The notes: a model not told the origin generated them from the letters alone. A stretch of 64,000 bases of DNA from Favolaschia claudopus (GCA_037176885.1 JAWWNJ010000074.1:806001-870000); one strand, 5' to 3'. Positions 1 through 11,099 are shown, numbered from the stretch's first letter. Translations and numbers: made by a program.

Positions 1-722
1 CTGAGCTCTTTGTCTGCTCAAACTTACGAGATTCTCTCGCTCTAGTCACAATCAAACTTCTTTTCCTCATTGCTTCTGGGCTTTCCAGTGATGCAGCCTG
101 AGGTGAGGCAAAAAATAGGTGAGGAGATTTCGATATTGTTTCATTCAGTCTCTGTTGTACTCGGGAATCCATGCTAGGTCTGTTTACTGGGCCACGTTTG
201 AATTTTCTATCACCTTCTGTAAGCCTAGGATTACAGTTCCTTTGAAGTATCTCATGCTGTAGCTTTTGGCCAGTGAATGGGCTTCTACTTACTCTAGTGT
301 GAGTCCATAATTCAGTCAAGTCAACCATACATGTACGCACTTGATAAATGTACGCACTTGATACTGCATTTTTATTTTTTATTTTCGATGCAATAGCCTG
401 TTTAGGAGGCAGAGTTTATCCTCCTCTCCTCCCCTTTTATATCTACTGTTGAACTTTGTTACCCCTTGCCGGCCTTGCCAGTTACCTGTGTGCCTTGCTG
501 CTTTATATTAATTTTGTGCAATGATTGTATTGAGTAATTGAAAAAGCTTCAACCCAGTCCACAATAATAGCCCGCCTTAGATCTTTCTGAGCCTCCCAAG
601 AGCCTCCCCATGCTCACCCCAAAAGCTCACTTGTCTCTTTCTTTTCTCTTTCTTTTTCTTTCTTTTTCCGCCTTTTTGCGTTCTTTTCCCCGTTTGGACA
701 CCCAGTGGTATGGTCGGAAAAC
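1..722. other. gene-less flank left of the Copia region
   Basis: I see no convincing coding sequence here. The stretch is AT-rich with pyrimidine runs around 630-700. A 16-bp word (ATGTACGCACTTGATA) is directly repeated at 331-346 and 348-363. Homology with the second Copia copy begins at about position 723, so this flank is unique relative to that duplication. Confidence 0.5.
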
Positions 723-2602
723 CCATCAAACAGCATTGGAAGACGGGCCTACACTCACCGAACTCGCTGTCCTCGCCATTTACTGTAAAGTTTCGCTCAA
801 TTCTCCTGGGCTGTGACCTGTGACCGCTCGATCCGAATCTTGGTTTTCTGAAATGGGTCAGGTTGACCGTGACCGGGAAAAAATTTCGGAAATTCACCGG
901 CAATGGGCTTGGGTTTTTGCAGCATTCTAGTGAGTCATTCTACCATTGTTAGGCTCGCAGAATCGAAGAAAAAGAACAAAATCCGCAGTAATGGATTTTT
1001 CCTGGTCTCGAGGGGTAATTTCACTGCGACAAATGGTCAAAATCTCCTCGAGATGCGGTACAACAGGCAAAAATGACCACAATAAGGTGAGTGTGATCAC
1101 CACGTCACTCTTTTTTTTTTTTTTTTTTTTTTTTTTGAGCGTTTGAATAATGTAACTAAGTCTGCAAAGCATTCTCAGCACATCCGCAAGATAACTGGGT
1201 AATCCAGTAGAACCGGGAAGTAGTCCAGGAGGAAATGCCGTTACGCACTAGTAATACCTATGTGTGGGACTCTGGCCATTAGGAGATCATCCTACTCCAA
1301 TTTTCTGTGTGATGGGCCACATACCCACTAAAACCCCCCTTGTATTTATCCAATCATCCGGAAGCGAATCTTCATTACGGAGGAACTCAGTCAACAAGAA
1401 CAGCACGATAAATATCCAAACGGCTCACTTACTATTAACACATCTTACGATCATACCTGCTCGCATCGATGGCGTCCCAAATGATCAACCTCCCGTCTCT
1501 CCTGGCTACAGAGAAGCTACAAGTCAATAAAGCCAACTTCCCCACGTTCAAAGTACTCATCGAAGAGCATGCGGCAAGCAAAGGCTTGTCCGGTTATCTT
1601 GACGGCACCATCGAGAAACCCGCCCTCGTTACCACACCTCCTGGGGCAACCCCACAAGAACCCACTCCCATATTCTCCGGGACTCCCTCCCGCGATGAAT
1701 ACTTGTATCGCGACGGTGTCATGAAGTCGCTGGTCGTTACCAATATCATTGACCCAATTGGCCTTGGTGTCAAGCGTGACGGCACAGTAGTCTCGTACGC
1801 ACGACCCTCATGACATCCCAATTTGGGAGCCCTCCTCATGACAGGGCTCCCAAATTGCTCATGACAGGGCTCCCAAATTGGGATGTCATGAGGGTCGTGC
1901 GTACGAGACTAACGGCACAGCGAAGGAGTGCTGGGCTTCTGTCGTGGCTGCATGTGCGAAGAAGAGCGACGCTGCCTTGTCGCTTGCCGAAAGCGAATTC
2001 CTGGCCATCAAGTTCACCGGCGCTTCGCGTGATAGTCTTGACGAGCTCCTGAGCAACATTCGCAACAAAGCCAATCGTGTTAGGATGATGGGAGGGACTG
2101 TGGAAGATAAAGCGATGAAGAACGTACTTATTCGCTCCCTTCCTGATGATCCGCGCTTGGTCTTCAAGGCGCCCTTTATTCAGCGGGTGACCTTGACGAG
2201 GCTTTCGCGCTAATCAAGACTGTCTCGATCAATACCGGGATGCCTGAGCACGATACCGTTGTCACCACATCCACCGCACTCAATACCTCCGCCCCCAAGC
2301 GTCGCTGCACCAACCCTGGGTGCAGGGCCGTCAATAAGACCAGCCATACGATCGAAAATTGCTATTGGCCTGGAGGAGGAAAGGAGGGACAGTTCCCGCC
2401 GAACTTCGGGAAGAACCGACACCAGGCGAGGCAGGCAGGTGCAGAGGAAGCACCTGTCCATCGCGTCTTGATGGCCACGGCGCGTCGGGTGACGGTGGAG
2501 GAGGTGGAAGATGAGGACTTGCTGTCGCGTGTTGTGTTCCCCGACCCCGCGCCACAGGCTGTGGAAGACTGTACTGCCAATATCTTCGAGCGTACCCTTG
2601 AC
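723..2602 (+). repeat. left arm of a 1.8-kb inverted repeat (Copia 5' part plus upstream flank)
   Basis: This block recurs in reverse complement at about 11102-12860, including a shared upstream flank with a long homopolymer T run (about 1110-1135; poly-A in the other copy). Apart from a 124-bp insertion (1788-1911 plus its 9-bp TSD) and a few point or indel differences, the arms are nearly identical in the conceptual Gag residues. The shared upstream segment is about 745 bp long and does not resemble the presumptive 3' LTR starting at 5935, so it is not an obvious 5' LTR. Confidence 0.85.
1788..1911. mobile_element. palindromic MITE in Copia gag, 9-bp TSD
   Basis: A 124-bp inverted repeat begins TAGTCTCGTACG and ends CGTACGAGACTA. 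It is flanked by the 9-bp direct repeat ACGGCACAG (1779-1787 and 1912-1920). The second Copia copy (about 11800, minus) carries a single ACGGCACAG and no insertion, so it preserves the empty site. A 9-bp TSD is typical of Mutator-like elements, so I infer a MULE-type MITE. It truncates the first Gag segment. Confidence 0.9.
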
Positions 2603-2994
2603 AGCAACATCACATCTAATGCATTCGTCAGCCAGACCTTCGAAAACTTCGCACCGAATGCAACCGTCACCTTCCTGGACTCCGGCGCCAGCGATCACTT
2701 CTTCCGCGACCGCACCGACTTCCGAAGCTACGAGGCCGTCGCTGTCCGTACTGGCAAGTCTGCGTTGGCATCAGATGGCGACTTTGCTATTGTCGGAAAG
2801 GGTACCGTCACAAAGGTCTTTCGTGTTGACGGAAAGAAAGTGCACATTACCTTCCTTAATGCCCTCCATGCTCCATCGCTGTCGGCGAATCTTATATCTG
2901 TCAGTCAGTTTGACAAGGCAGGATATTTCACCACCTTCGGAGCTGGCGAAGCAACAACGCGTGAGGGTGGCGGTGGTGTGGCGGATCAGGCGGG

Positions 2995-5094
2995 ATGTAT
3001 GTTCTCGAGACACCGAATACGCACGCAAAGATATCGACTGCACAGCCTACATCACTTAAAGTCTGGCATCGTCGTATGGCGCACGCGAGCCCAGCCACAA
3101 TTGAGGGGATGGAGAGGAAGGGTCTTGTGTCGGGCTTGCGGATTACAGATCATTCCATGGATGGTAAATGCCTCAACTGTCGTGCGGGACGTCAACACTC
3201 CCGCCCATACGATAACGAATCTGATAAAGACGTACCACCTCTCTTCCGCGTCGCGTCTGAACTCTTCGGTCCATCGCGGGTTCCCTCTCCCGGTGGAAAT
3301 ATCTACATGATGGCAATCATCGACAGCGGAACCTCACATAAAAATACGGCGTACCTCCCCGACAAAAGTGACGACTCCACAATCCCTGCTTTTGAGAAAT
3401 ATCGTGTCATGGCCGAACGGCAGACTGGATGTAAAATCAAACGGGTTCGCACTGATAATGCATTTAACTCTGCACGATGGACAGAGTACTTCAGAACTCA
3501 CGGTATTCTGCACGAACCTACGACACCGTACTCTTCCGCTGAAAACGGATTGGCTGAGAGGACCATCCGCACCATCACCGAGGACATTCGTACGCTGCTC
3601 GACGAGTCGAGGCTTCCCGAGCGCTACTGGGCAGCGGCTGGAGCTTGTGCAACCTACGCGCGCAATTGGATGCCGTCTCGTCGCCATCCAGGGAAGATTC
3701 CTCAGGAGTCGTTTGACGGTCAAGCTGTCGATGTTTCGCACATGCGAGTTTTCGGGGCGAAATGCAGCGCTAAGGTCAACATTGTCAATGGCCACAGAGT
3801 AGACGCTGGGAGTAAATTTGAAAGTCGTACCATTCCTGCCACGTTTATTGGGTACGGCACTGGCGCCGGCAATTACGTCCTGCTTGACGAACATGGGAAA
3901 CAATTCACGAGCCGCAATGTCGAGTTTGACGAAGGTGTATCTAACCGCACTTTGGATGAGGGGGAGAAGTTCTGGACCTACGATGATGACATACCTGAAG
4001 GCCCAATTCCATCCAACAGTGCTCGCGACCCTGCTTCCGATGCATCGTCAGTCCAAGAAGCCGCTCCGGCCCCAGCCCCCGTTTCTGCTCCTGCTCCCAT
4101 TCCCATTCCCATTCCTGCCCCTGCCCCAGCTACTGTCGATCCTCCATTGCTTCGTCGATTTGGTCGCACTGTAACTGCCACCCCTCGCATCCTGGAATCC
4201 CGCGACGCTGCTGCTCGAGAGAACGCTGCTCGCACTCGGCGTGAGGACTGGGCCACGGATTCAGAACACCCACGAGCCCACGCAGCCTGGAATCCTGTGG
4301 AAAATGTTAATGCGCAGCTCGACGACCATATTGCACACACCTTGATGTCGTACAACCCAGACAGGCTATATGCTCCGAAGACGTACAGTGAAGCAATGAG
4401 TCTTGACGCGAAACGTTGGACAGCCGCGATGGATGTCGAGATGGGCCTTCATGACAAGAAGGGGACATGGGAATTGCAGCAACCCCCACCGGGTGCCAAC
4501 GTCATGGCGTCGAAATGGGTTTACGACGTGAAGAAGGACGGTGAGGGGAATTGGCTACGAGACAAAGCTCGGCTCGTGGGCAAAGGTTTCACGCAGGTGC
4601 ACGGAATTGATTACGAAGAAACCTGGGCGGCAGTTGCTCGCCTCGAATCCATCCGCATGACCGCTGCAATAGCCGCTAAGCATGACCTTCATCTCTGGCA
4701 GATTGATTTCGAAGCAGCTTACCTGAATAGCGAGACGAAAGAAGAAATTTATATGGAACAACCGAGGGGGTACGAGGTTCCGGGGAAAGAAGGTTGGGCG
4801 TGTCGGCTCAAGAAGACGATTTATGGTACGATGCAGGGCGGACGTGATTGGGCAGAGACGCTCTACGGGACGTATGATGGGTTGGGGTACTCGACGTCGC
4901 GTGCGGATCCGTGTGTGCGAGTCAAGAAGTCGACGGATGGCGGATATACCTTGACTGACACGTACACGGATGATGTGTGGGGAGCGTCGTCGTCGGCGGA
5001 GGAGGCAGAAGCGCGGAAGGCAGAGCTGGCGAAGATTTGGGATATCAAGGATGTCGGGCATACACACCGGCTGCTCGAGATGCGCGTTGACTAG
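2995..5094 (+). pseudogene. Copia integrase and reverse transcriptase segment
   Basis: A 699-residue open frame. The integrase zinc domain is visible as WHRRMAH followed by KCLNC (HHCC pattern). The integrase catalytic core shows MAIIDSGT, RTDNAFN and SAENGLAERT, matching the D-D-E triad. A chromosomal-spacer region rich in Pro/Ala (about 4055-4150) precedes the RT domain, which carries KARLVGKGFTQ, IDFEAAYLN and the catalytic YTDDVWG box near 4960. The frame ends at TAG 5092-5094, after which homologous sequence continues in the same frame, so this is a nonsense mutation. The start used here is simply the first Met after an upstream frameshift. Confidence 0.9.
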
Positions 5095-5916
5095 GACCTA
5101 GAGGCCGGTACCGTCATTCTTTCGCAGCGTGCCTATTTCGAGAAGGTGTTGACTGACCATGGTTTGGAGAACATCAAAACCAGAACTACACCTCTCCCTG
5201 TTGGTATCACCCTCAACTCATCCATGTCCTCCTCTACTCCCGAAGAGGGTGCTGAGATGGTTGGTAAACCATACCGCCAACTGCTAGGGTCTGTGATGTG
5301 GGGTCAGCTCGCGACTCGTCCTGACTTGTCGTACGCGGTCAGCGTGCTTACCCGATTCCAAACCAATCCTGGTATCGAGCACTGGCGCGCCCTGCTTCAC
5401 GTTCTTGGCTACATCTCCTTCACCAAAGACTACGCCTTGGTCTATTCCCGCGACTTCCCGCTCACTCCTATCGGATACAACGACACCCGACGCTCGACAT
5501 CAGGCTATGTCTTTGTTATGGCTGGTGGGCCTGTGTGTTGGTCATCGAAGCGCCAGGCAACGGTCGCCTTATCCACAGTGGAGGCAGAGTATGTCGCTCT
5601 CACACACGCAGCCCAGCAGCAGAAGTGGATCTACGCGTGGATGAGAGAGGTTGATCTTGAGCAGGAGCTTCCGGGGTTGGTGTGTTGTGATAATCGTGGG
5701 GCAGTCGACTTGACGAAAAACACGAAATCGCACTCAAAGGTCAAGCCCATAGACATTCGTCATCACTATTTACGTGATTTTGTCCGCGACGGCGAAGTTC
5801 AAGTCGACTTTATCCGTGGCACTGAAACCCCCGCCGACCTCTTCACTAAACCTCTCGCTCGCGATGCCCACCGCCGTTTCCTCGCCAAGCTCAATATTAC
5901 GCCCGTCACTGTGTAG
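5095..5916 (+). pseudogene. Copia RNase H segment
   Basis: C-terminal part of the same polyprotein, in frame with the preceding segment but separated by the TAG at 5092-5094. It shows the Copia hallmarks RPDLSYAVSVLTRFQ, DTRRSTSGYVFVMAGGPV, SSKRQATVALSTVEAEY and the terminal FTKPLAR motif. RNase H degrades the RNA strand during reverse transcription. The stop at 5914-5916 is followed within 20 bp by the polypurine tract, as expected for the 3' end of a Copia coding region. Confidence 0.9.
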
Positions 5917-5934
5917 CCGCCGGGTCTGGGGGAG

Positions 5935-6232
5935 TGTTGTAGGAGACCCGCCGGTACCCTCCGGTGATGCGCTCATGGATACCCGACACCGCCCGTTTAT
6001 TTCCTTTTTAGTACACATGTATATTGCGGTTACCACCCTGTACTGCACCTCAGTCGTCTACACCCATCGTGTCCCGACTGAGGTGAGCTCTTACTTACAT
6101 TCCTAGTTTATACACGACTTACTTACTACCGTACTTTAGTACTCACATCTTGTTCTTACTTTAGGTATAGTACCGACTAATATATAGTCGTCGTGTCCCG
6201 ACTGAGTACTCACATCTTGTTCTTACTTTACA
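5935..6232 (+). repeat. presumptive 3' LTR of the Copia element
   Basis: Begins TGTTGTAGGAGACC directly after a polypurine tract. The 26-bp word starting AGTACTCACATCTTG occurs at 6138-6163 and again at 6205-6230, part of an internal 67-bp tandem duplication. No second copy was found upstream of gag, so the LTR call rests on position and the PPT only, and the right end is a guess. Confidence 0.5.
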
Positions 6233-6785
6233 TAAGCCTCTGAGTCGTCGACGCTATTATTCTCCAAGTCCCATTGGGAAGGTTTCATCCGTCGAGAACG
6301 GTGAACTGTTGCCGGTGAAAACTTCGCCGAAAGCGCCTCGCAGTAATGCTAGCGCTCATTCTGGGTCCTATGTATGGGCTGGGTCACAACCAATGGCACC
6401 CAATACCGATGTCGATGCGCTTTGGCTTTGCCTCATGCTCCCAGCACTCTTGAACGGCGGAGCTCTTATTCCATGAATTTCCCGTTAAGTCTCCCGCTAA
6501 GCCTTGAGTCTGCCTTACTTGTGTTGCAGAATTGGTTAATCCATCGTCGACGGTTTCATCTTTATTTTCCTGGTTATTTCAAGGTTTCCTTATCGAATCT
6601 CGCGATATTCGCATTTGTGCTTACCTGGTTTCGAATATATCGTTCTTCGTCGACTTCTGCGGTATCACCTACGATTTAATCGTTCGTCAGTATAGAAGGC
6701 CTACCCATGGTTGACTGTTCAACTTCTGTCAAGTTCCTCTCTTCACGACCACTGCCGCACCATCTGAGAGCGAGTGCTCGCTGAA
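6233..6785. other. no gene recognised
   Basis: Two short overlapping plus-strand ORFs (6374-6679 and 6532-6714) show no recognisable motif and look like chance frames. No repeats or structured elements were seen. Confidence 0.4.
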
Positions 6786-6995
6786 TAGCGGGTTTGTGCA
6801 AAGCGACCCGGGTCGCTTTGGGATCGCTCAAATCTCGACAACGAGCAGTCTCAGGTGTGAAGTCCCAGCGACCTAGGAGTATCCCAGGGCGATGCTCTAG
6901 ATCTCTTGGGTCGCTTGGAGCTCACACCTGGTATCTGTTGTTGCGGAGATCTGAGCGGTTGAAAAGCGACCTGGGTCGCTCGCACAAACTCCCTA
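6786..6995. mobile_element. inverted-repeat MITE, GCGACCY family
   Basis: About 210 bp with long imperfect inverted arms: GGTTTGTGCAAAGCGACCCG on the left and GCGACCTGGGTCGCTCGCAC on the right, with further pairing inward (CTCAGGTGTGAAG against CTCACACCTGG). The outer bases read TAGCGGGTTTGTGC and its near complement. A TA duplication is possible but not provable. A related, rearranged copy is at 8288-8735. Confidence 0.7.
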
Positions 6996-7406
6996 ATACC
7001 ACGTTTCTCGAAATATTTCACTCCGACCACGGGCACAGGTACACCTGATAATGCATTGTGTATTCATTTACTGCCTCAACCAATTCGGGCGATGGGCTCA
7101 CTCTCATCGGTCCTATTAGATACGCGCTCAGTTCAAAGTATTGCTCCTTGTTGATCTTACCCGATTGTTTCCATGTATTGGTTCCGTTCCATTTTGTTCC
7201 CTGTCTTGACTCCGTTGGATCTTGTTCTCTGTCTTGATCTTCCGATTCCGTGCTTCCATCTATCCGAATTCAAACTTGACCTGATTGAGATCTACTTGAA
7301 CTTTACCACTCTTGACTCGATAGACTCTACTGGGACTTGACCACTCCTGACTCGGACATCTGACTGGTCAGAAATTACCTTCAAATTTGAACTCCTGCTG
7401 GATTTG
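6996..7406. other. no gene recognised
   Basis: AT-rich stretch without coding signal. Around 7160-7380 it contains repetitive words of the type TTGACTC and CTTGACC, suggesting old low-complexity expansion. Confidence 0.35.
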
Positions 7407-7408
7407 TA

Positions 7409-8093
7409 CAGTGGTGGCAAATAGAAATTGCCGTGGCTTTTTGGCCAAAATCTTGCTGTATACTTCACCGAATGACCTGAAATAAAATGTAGAGAGAGAT
7501 ATATGATACCTCTGTACTGCTTAGAACACTCAGCTATATATTATGCCCTGACAATGCATCAATAACAGGACAGTTTCTGATTATTGCCATATCTGGAAAG
7601 ACTCAATGTATCCTCAGCAAAAAAAGTGACATAATAGGATGAAAGTACTTGAAAAACAGTGCTAGTTTCCACTTTTGTTGAATGAAATTGACCCTCATTT
7701 GAGCTCACAACAACCGCTCAGAGTTGGCTATTTTCACACAAAATAGCTGAAAATGCAGAGAAAATAGCTAAAATGACCTACTTCGAGCGGCCGTTGTGAG
7801 CTCAAATGACGATCAATTCCAGTCAATCAAAGTGAGAACTAGCATTGTTTTTCAAGTACTTTTATCCTATTATGACACTTTTTTGCTGAGGGTACATTGT
7901 GTTTTTCCGGATATGGCAACAATCGGAAACCATCCATTATTGATGCATTCTCAGTGCATGATATATTGCTGAGTGTTCTAAGAGGTACAGAAGTATCACA
8001 TACCCATCTCTACATCTTATTTGAGGTCATACGGTGAAGTATACATCGAGATTTTTACCAAAAAGCCACGGCAATTTCTATTTGCCACCACTG
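7409..8093. mobile_element. 685-bp foldback (mariner-type MITE), TA TSD
   Basis: The ends are CAGTGGTGGCAAATAGAAAT and its complement ATTTCTATTTGCCACCACTG, flanked on both sides by TA. The inverted homology runs almost to the centre (about 7751), so nearly the whole element is one palindrome. Inner pairs include GAGCTCACAACAACCGCTC near 7700 against GAGCGGCCGTTGTGAGCTC near 7785. TIRs starting CAGTGG with TA duplications are typical of Tc1/mariner-pogo derivatives. It has no coding capacity. Confidence 0.9.
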
Positions 8094-8287
8094 TATATCA
8101 CCTTGTCCAGAGGCTTCAAGTCGCCATAACCAGTTCAGTTTCGAGTTTTGGTATTCGGGACCATCGCCAACCTAAGGATACCAGTCTTTCCTACTATTCT
8201 CATCCCTGACTGGCGTAATTCGCGGTGGATATATGCTGGCGACCTTCCTTCACGGCGCATATATTATTCTTACAGTTTTTCATGAAA

Positions 8288-8735
8288 TAGAGAGTTTGTG
8301 CGAGCCACCCAGGTCGCTTTTTAAAGTAGGTCAAAAGGTGATGAGAGCGCGATGAGCGGCCGTGAACAAGTGAGTCGGAGTCAGCTAGAGTATATTAGAG
8401 AGCTAGTCGACGTGGGGAACAAGTGACTAGTACCTAGAGTATATTAGAGACTACAAGGACTGTGAGTAGAAAGTAGAAAGTAAAGTAAAGGTATACGCAC
8501 GCTAGTCGACGTGGGGAACAAGTGACTAGCGGGCAGCAAAGGTAACGAGCAGTATATAAGGTAGTGAAGGGGATGGTGATGGCGATGCGACGGTACGGGT
8601 GCAAAGGATGATGAAACGACGAAAAGAAATCGGAACGGAGTGGAAGCTCACGGATCGATCCTACAACACTTTTCAACCGCTCAGATCTCCGCAACAACAG
8701 ATACCAGGTGTGAGCTCCAAGCGACCCAAGAGAGT
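8288..8735. mobile_element. rearranged relative of the 6786-6995 MITE
   Basis: The left part (8288-8318, GTTTGTGCGAGCCACCCAGG) and the right part (about 8660-8735, containing CAACCGCTCAGATCTCCGCA and CCAGGTGTGAGCTCCAAGCG) both match the arms of the 6786 element. The interior is unrelated and contains two pairs of direct repeats: a 29-bp word at 8402-8430 and 8501-8529, and a 17-bp word at 8385-8401 and 8434-8450. It may be a MITE with a secondary insertion or a larger relative. Confidence 0.6.
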
Positions 8736-8739
8736 ATGG

Positions 8740-8860
8740 AATTTGAACTCACGCCGCGAACTGTCACGGTGACAAGCGTCACGCGGTCCTCGCCCTATCA
8801 TATAGCTATCAGACCAAGGCTAGGTATCTGTTCTTGAAATTTGAACTCACGCCGCGAACT
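8740..8860 (+). repeat. 23-bp direct repeat pair
   Basis: A word starting AATTTGAACTCACGCCGCG occurs at 8740-8762 and 8838-8860, each time followed by GTGAC/GTCAC-rich sequence. This may be part of a larger degraded element. Confidence 0.6.
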
Positions 8861-8924
8861 TGTGACGATCACCTGTCACGTCACGCTGGGGTTGACCTAT
8901 CCCGCAATGAGAAAGTACCCAAAA

Positions 8925-9205
8925 GCTTCTGTGTTCTAGTGGTTGAAGAATCTGTCTTCTCAAGTTTCATGTTTTCCTCAACGTCATGAGTTCGAGTCTC
9001 AACCCGCGAACTCTTTTTTTTCCGCTTGTATTTCTGAGAACTTAGACCCATAGCATTGCACCACTCAGTGGGCCCCCGCGGCGTGGGCCTCCGCGGCGAG
9101 CGGAAAGCCCCGCGCAGCGGTCGGGGTCTGGGGTGGAAAACCCCAGCCGTCCGGGCCGGGGCCCGCAACCCAAACCCAATGATCAAATAATACAAACAAA
9201 AAAAA
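8925..9205 (+). mobile_element. tRNA-derived SINE, copy A
   Basis: The head is tRNA-like. A TTCTAGTGGTTGAAG segment near 8934 resembles a pol III A box, and GAGTTCGAGTCTC (8988-9000) matches the B box GGTTCGANNCC. A T run follows at about 9014. The body (about 9060-9170) is GC-rich: GTGGGCCTCCGCGGCGAGCG, then a hairpin-forming GGGGTGGAAAACCCC. The same body follows a different tRNA-like head at 9490-9715 and lies in reverse complement at 24.5 kb. The 3' end is A-rich. Exact ends and TSDs are unclear. Confidence 0.7.
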
Positions 9206-9253
9206 TATCATTCACAAATGATACAAAGGAGGTAAGAAAACCGGAATTTTGAA

Positions 9254-9373
9254 GCTGCTCCAGCGAAACTCACAGGAAAATTGCCCTTTTCACCGAGCGG
9301 CAGGTCCACGAAGTGGGGCGCCGCAAATTTCGGTGAAAAACGGCAATTTGACTGTGAGTTGAGTCGGAGCAGC
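9254..9373. mobile_element. 120-bp inverted-repeat MITE
   Basis: Arms of about 45 bp: GCTGCTCCAGCGAAACTCAC on the left and GTGAGTTGAGTCGGAGCAGC on the right, with matching inner words AAATTGCC and TTTTCACCG. It lies between the two plus-strand SINEs. No clear TSD was found and there is no coding capacity. Confidence 0.7.
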
Positions 9374-9489
9374 GGAAAAATGGAGGCGAAAAAAGGCAGC
9401 GAAGGAAAAAACTTTGGCGGAGCATGTCACGTTGTATCACAGATGCGTGACAGTTCGCGGCGTGGGTTTGGTCTTCTCTGTTCTTTGTT

Positions 9490-9715
9490 CTATGTGTAGT
9501 GTGTTCATCTACGTAAGTATACTGTTTTGCTGGTCGCAAGTTCGATTCTCACTCTCATCATTTCTTTTTGTCACCAAAGTAAATAATTCAAGCCTCGCGG
9601 CGAGCGCTAGCTCCACGCAGTGGGCCTCCGCGGTGAGCGGAAAGCGCCGCGCAGCGGTCGGGGTCCGGGGTGGAAAACCCCGGCCGTCCGCCCGAAATAC
9701 ATACCTCTCACACAA
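9490..9715 (+). mobile_element. tRNA-derived SINE, copy B
   Basis: A tRNA-like head with a B-box match AAGTTCGATTCTC (9538-9550) is followed by the same GC-rich body as copy A: GCGAGCGCTAGCTCCACGCA, GTGGGCCTCCGCGG and GGGGTGGAAAACCCC (about 9600-9690). The head differs from copy A, so related SINE families apparently share a 3' body. The A box is weak and the ends are approximate. Confidence 0.65.
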
Positions 9716-9959
9716 AAAAGGCGAGGAAATGATATTTAATATGGCTGTAATAGTGGGCCATAATTCCAAACTCACGCGTTTTGACAGAGGGAGCATATTT
9801 TTGAGGTTATGGTGCACACCCTGAGCTTGATGAAGTAAAAAATTACACAGCTGACTGTATTTTGACTGAAAACTCACATCAATGAAATTTCTTGAAAGTT
9901 GTTGCGCAAGTTGTTTCGGTACATCAAAAAAAATACACAACCCCACGGAATGCAAAAAC

Positions 9960-10108
9960 TGCACAGGTTCTTTACATCAAAGAAAAAATGCACAGGTAGA
10001 GTTCAGCAAATGGTGCACAAGTAGCGCCAAACTCACCCCAATTTATTTACACAACCCAGTCGGTTCAACTTTTGCACAGGTGCGTTTGGAACAAAATGTT
10101 GCACAGGT
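9960..10108 (+). repeat. cluster of TGCACAGGT motifs
   Basis: The 9-mer TGCACAGGT occurs at 9960, 9989, 10073 and 10100, and once as TGCACAAGT at 10013. ACACAACCC-type words lie between them. Irregular spacing suggests subterminal repeats of a DNA transposon or a protein-binding array. No gene is visible in the cluster. Confidence 0.65.
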
Positions 10109-11099
10109 TCGGCGGATCAAATCGATTTGACAGCGTGGCTCGGTCACATGACGTTCGTTTCTCTTGCTTCTTCCCACGTCGCTCCGCACTCGTCTTGCCA
10201 CTTAGCTCGCCGTTTCTCCGCCTACTATGCCCGAAACCCGACGTCTCGGGCAACTCGGGCGCTTGGTTGAGGTAGACACCTCTATACTTTGGAACAATTA
10301 CTTGCAGCTTCAGGTACTGCCCTAACCAGAGTGAGTCCCCTACAGGCTACCGTTTGGCTACCGTTTATTTACAACTCAGAAGGTTATCCTTGACAGAAAA
10401 CGGCAAGGCTTACGCCAGTCTCTTTCGTTCCTGCATTTCAAACACTTTTGTGAGCCTCTTGTTCCATTTTCGTTCACCTGTTTCAGTCAAGTTGATACCG
10501 TCCGTTTGTTACAGATGGGATGACCACCCACCTCCCCCTACCATCCCTTCACACCCTAGCACCGAATACGAAGCCGCGCAAGTGCTGGCTGGTTTGAATA
10601 ATCCAGTGAATTTCTAGTCTAATCTACCAACTACAAAGCACAAAGCAAATACATACTACTAGACGTTCAACAAAGACCCTCAATAGAAATCAGAATGTGT
10701 TCCTGCCTCTCAATCTGAAGCACAGTGCGGCGTAAAGCAAGCGAAGAGGTTTCGGGGTCCTGCACAGCCACCCTGGGAATTTTTTACGTTTTCCGCATAG
10801 AATCTAAAAGAGCTGTAAAGATACGGGTAAAATAACCAAGTAGTAAGCGGTTTGAGTACCAAGAACCTCTATATAATCAAGTAAATACCTGAACAACTGT
10901 CCTAAGAGATCTTATTCTTCTTACGACGACTGGGAATATCGACCAGTCCTAAGTTGCGTCTAATCCGAGAAATAAGCGCGCGGCTTTACCACTGAAGACT
11001 AGCTTGGCTGAATTTAGGAGAGCGCGCGGCTTCTCTTAAGGTTCACACAAGATTTAGGATGAATCTACGTAGATTGATAGAAGTAAGTTAGAGCTGTCG
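10109..11099. other. no complete gene; Gypsy-like scrap
   Basis: A short frame from the ATG at 10229 could be an exon but has no recognisable motif. A 56-bp block at 10763-10818 (containing GAATTTTTTACGTTTTCCGC) matches 38895-38950 at the edge of the Gypsy RNase H relic, so it is probably a fragment of the same retroelement class. Confidence 0.4.

Larger units (their letters stand above)
1469..5916 (+). pseudogene. Copia Gag-Pol polyprotein, disrupted
   Basis: Gag starts MASQMINLPSLL at 1469 and is identical in start to the second copy at 12113. A 124-bp palindromic insertion (1788-1911) terminates the first segment. Gag resumes at about 1921-2213 and then frameshifts near 2155-2165, where four bases present in the second copy are missing. 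A zinc-knuckle-like stretch (CTNPGCRAVNKTSHTIENC) lies near 2312-2365. A DSGASDHF protease motif lies near 2680. A further frameshift falls between about 2950 and 3000. Integrase, RT and RNase H follow with one in-frame TAG at 5092-5094. No single ORF spans the polyprotein, so this copy cannot act autonomously. Confidence 0.9.
1469..6232 (+). mobile_element. Ty1/Copia LTR retrotransposon, degenerate
   Basis: A Copia-type element with Gag, protease, integrase, reverse transcriptase and RNase H in that order, the diagnostic Ty1/Copia arrangement. A purine-rich tract ending at 5934 is followed by TGTTGTAGGAG, a typical polypurine tract and 3' LTR start. The matching LTR is not visible upstream of the ATG at 1469, so the 5' LTR is missing, replaced or too diverged. 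The coding region is broken by an inserted palindrome, frameshifts and a premature stop. The right boundary is approximate. Confidence 0.85.

Noticed and set aside
1100..1137. Poly-T tract as a LINE tail
   Set aside because: It lies within the block shared by both Copia copies and no LINE coding sequence adjoins it.
2210..2698. Minus frame of 162 residues opposite Copia pol
   Set aside because: It is a shadow frame of the Copia coding strand, repeated in part opposite the second copy.
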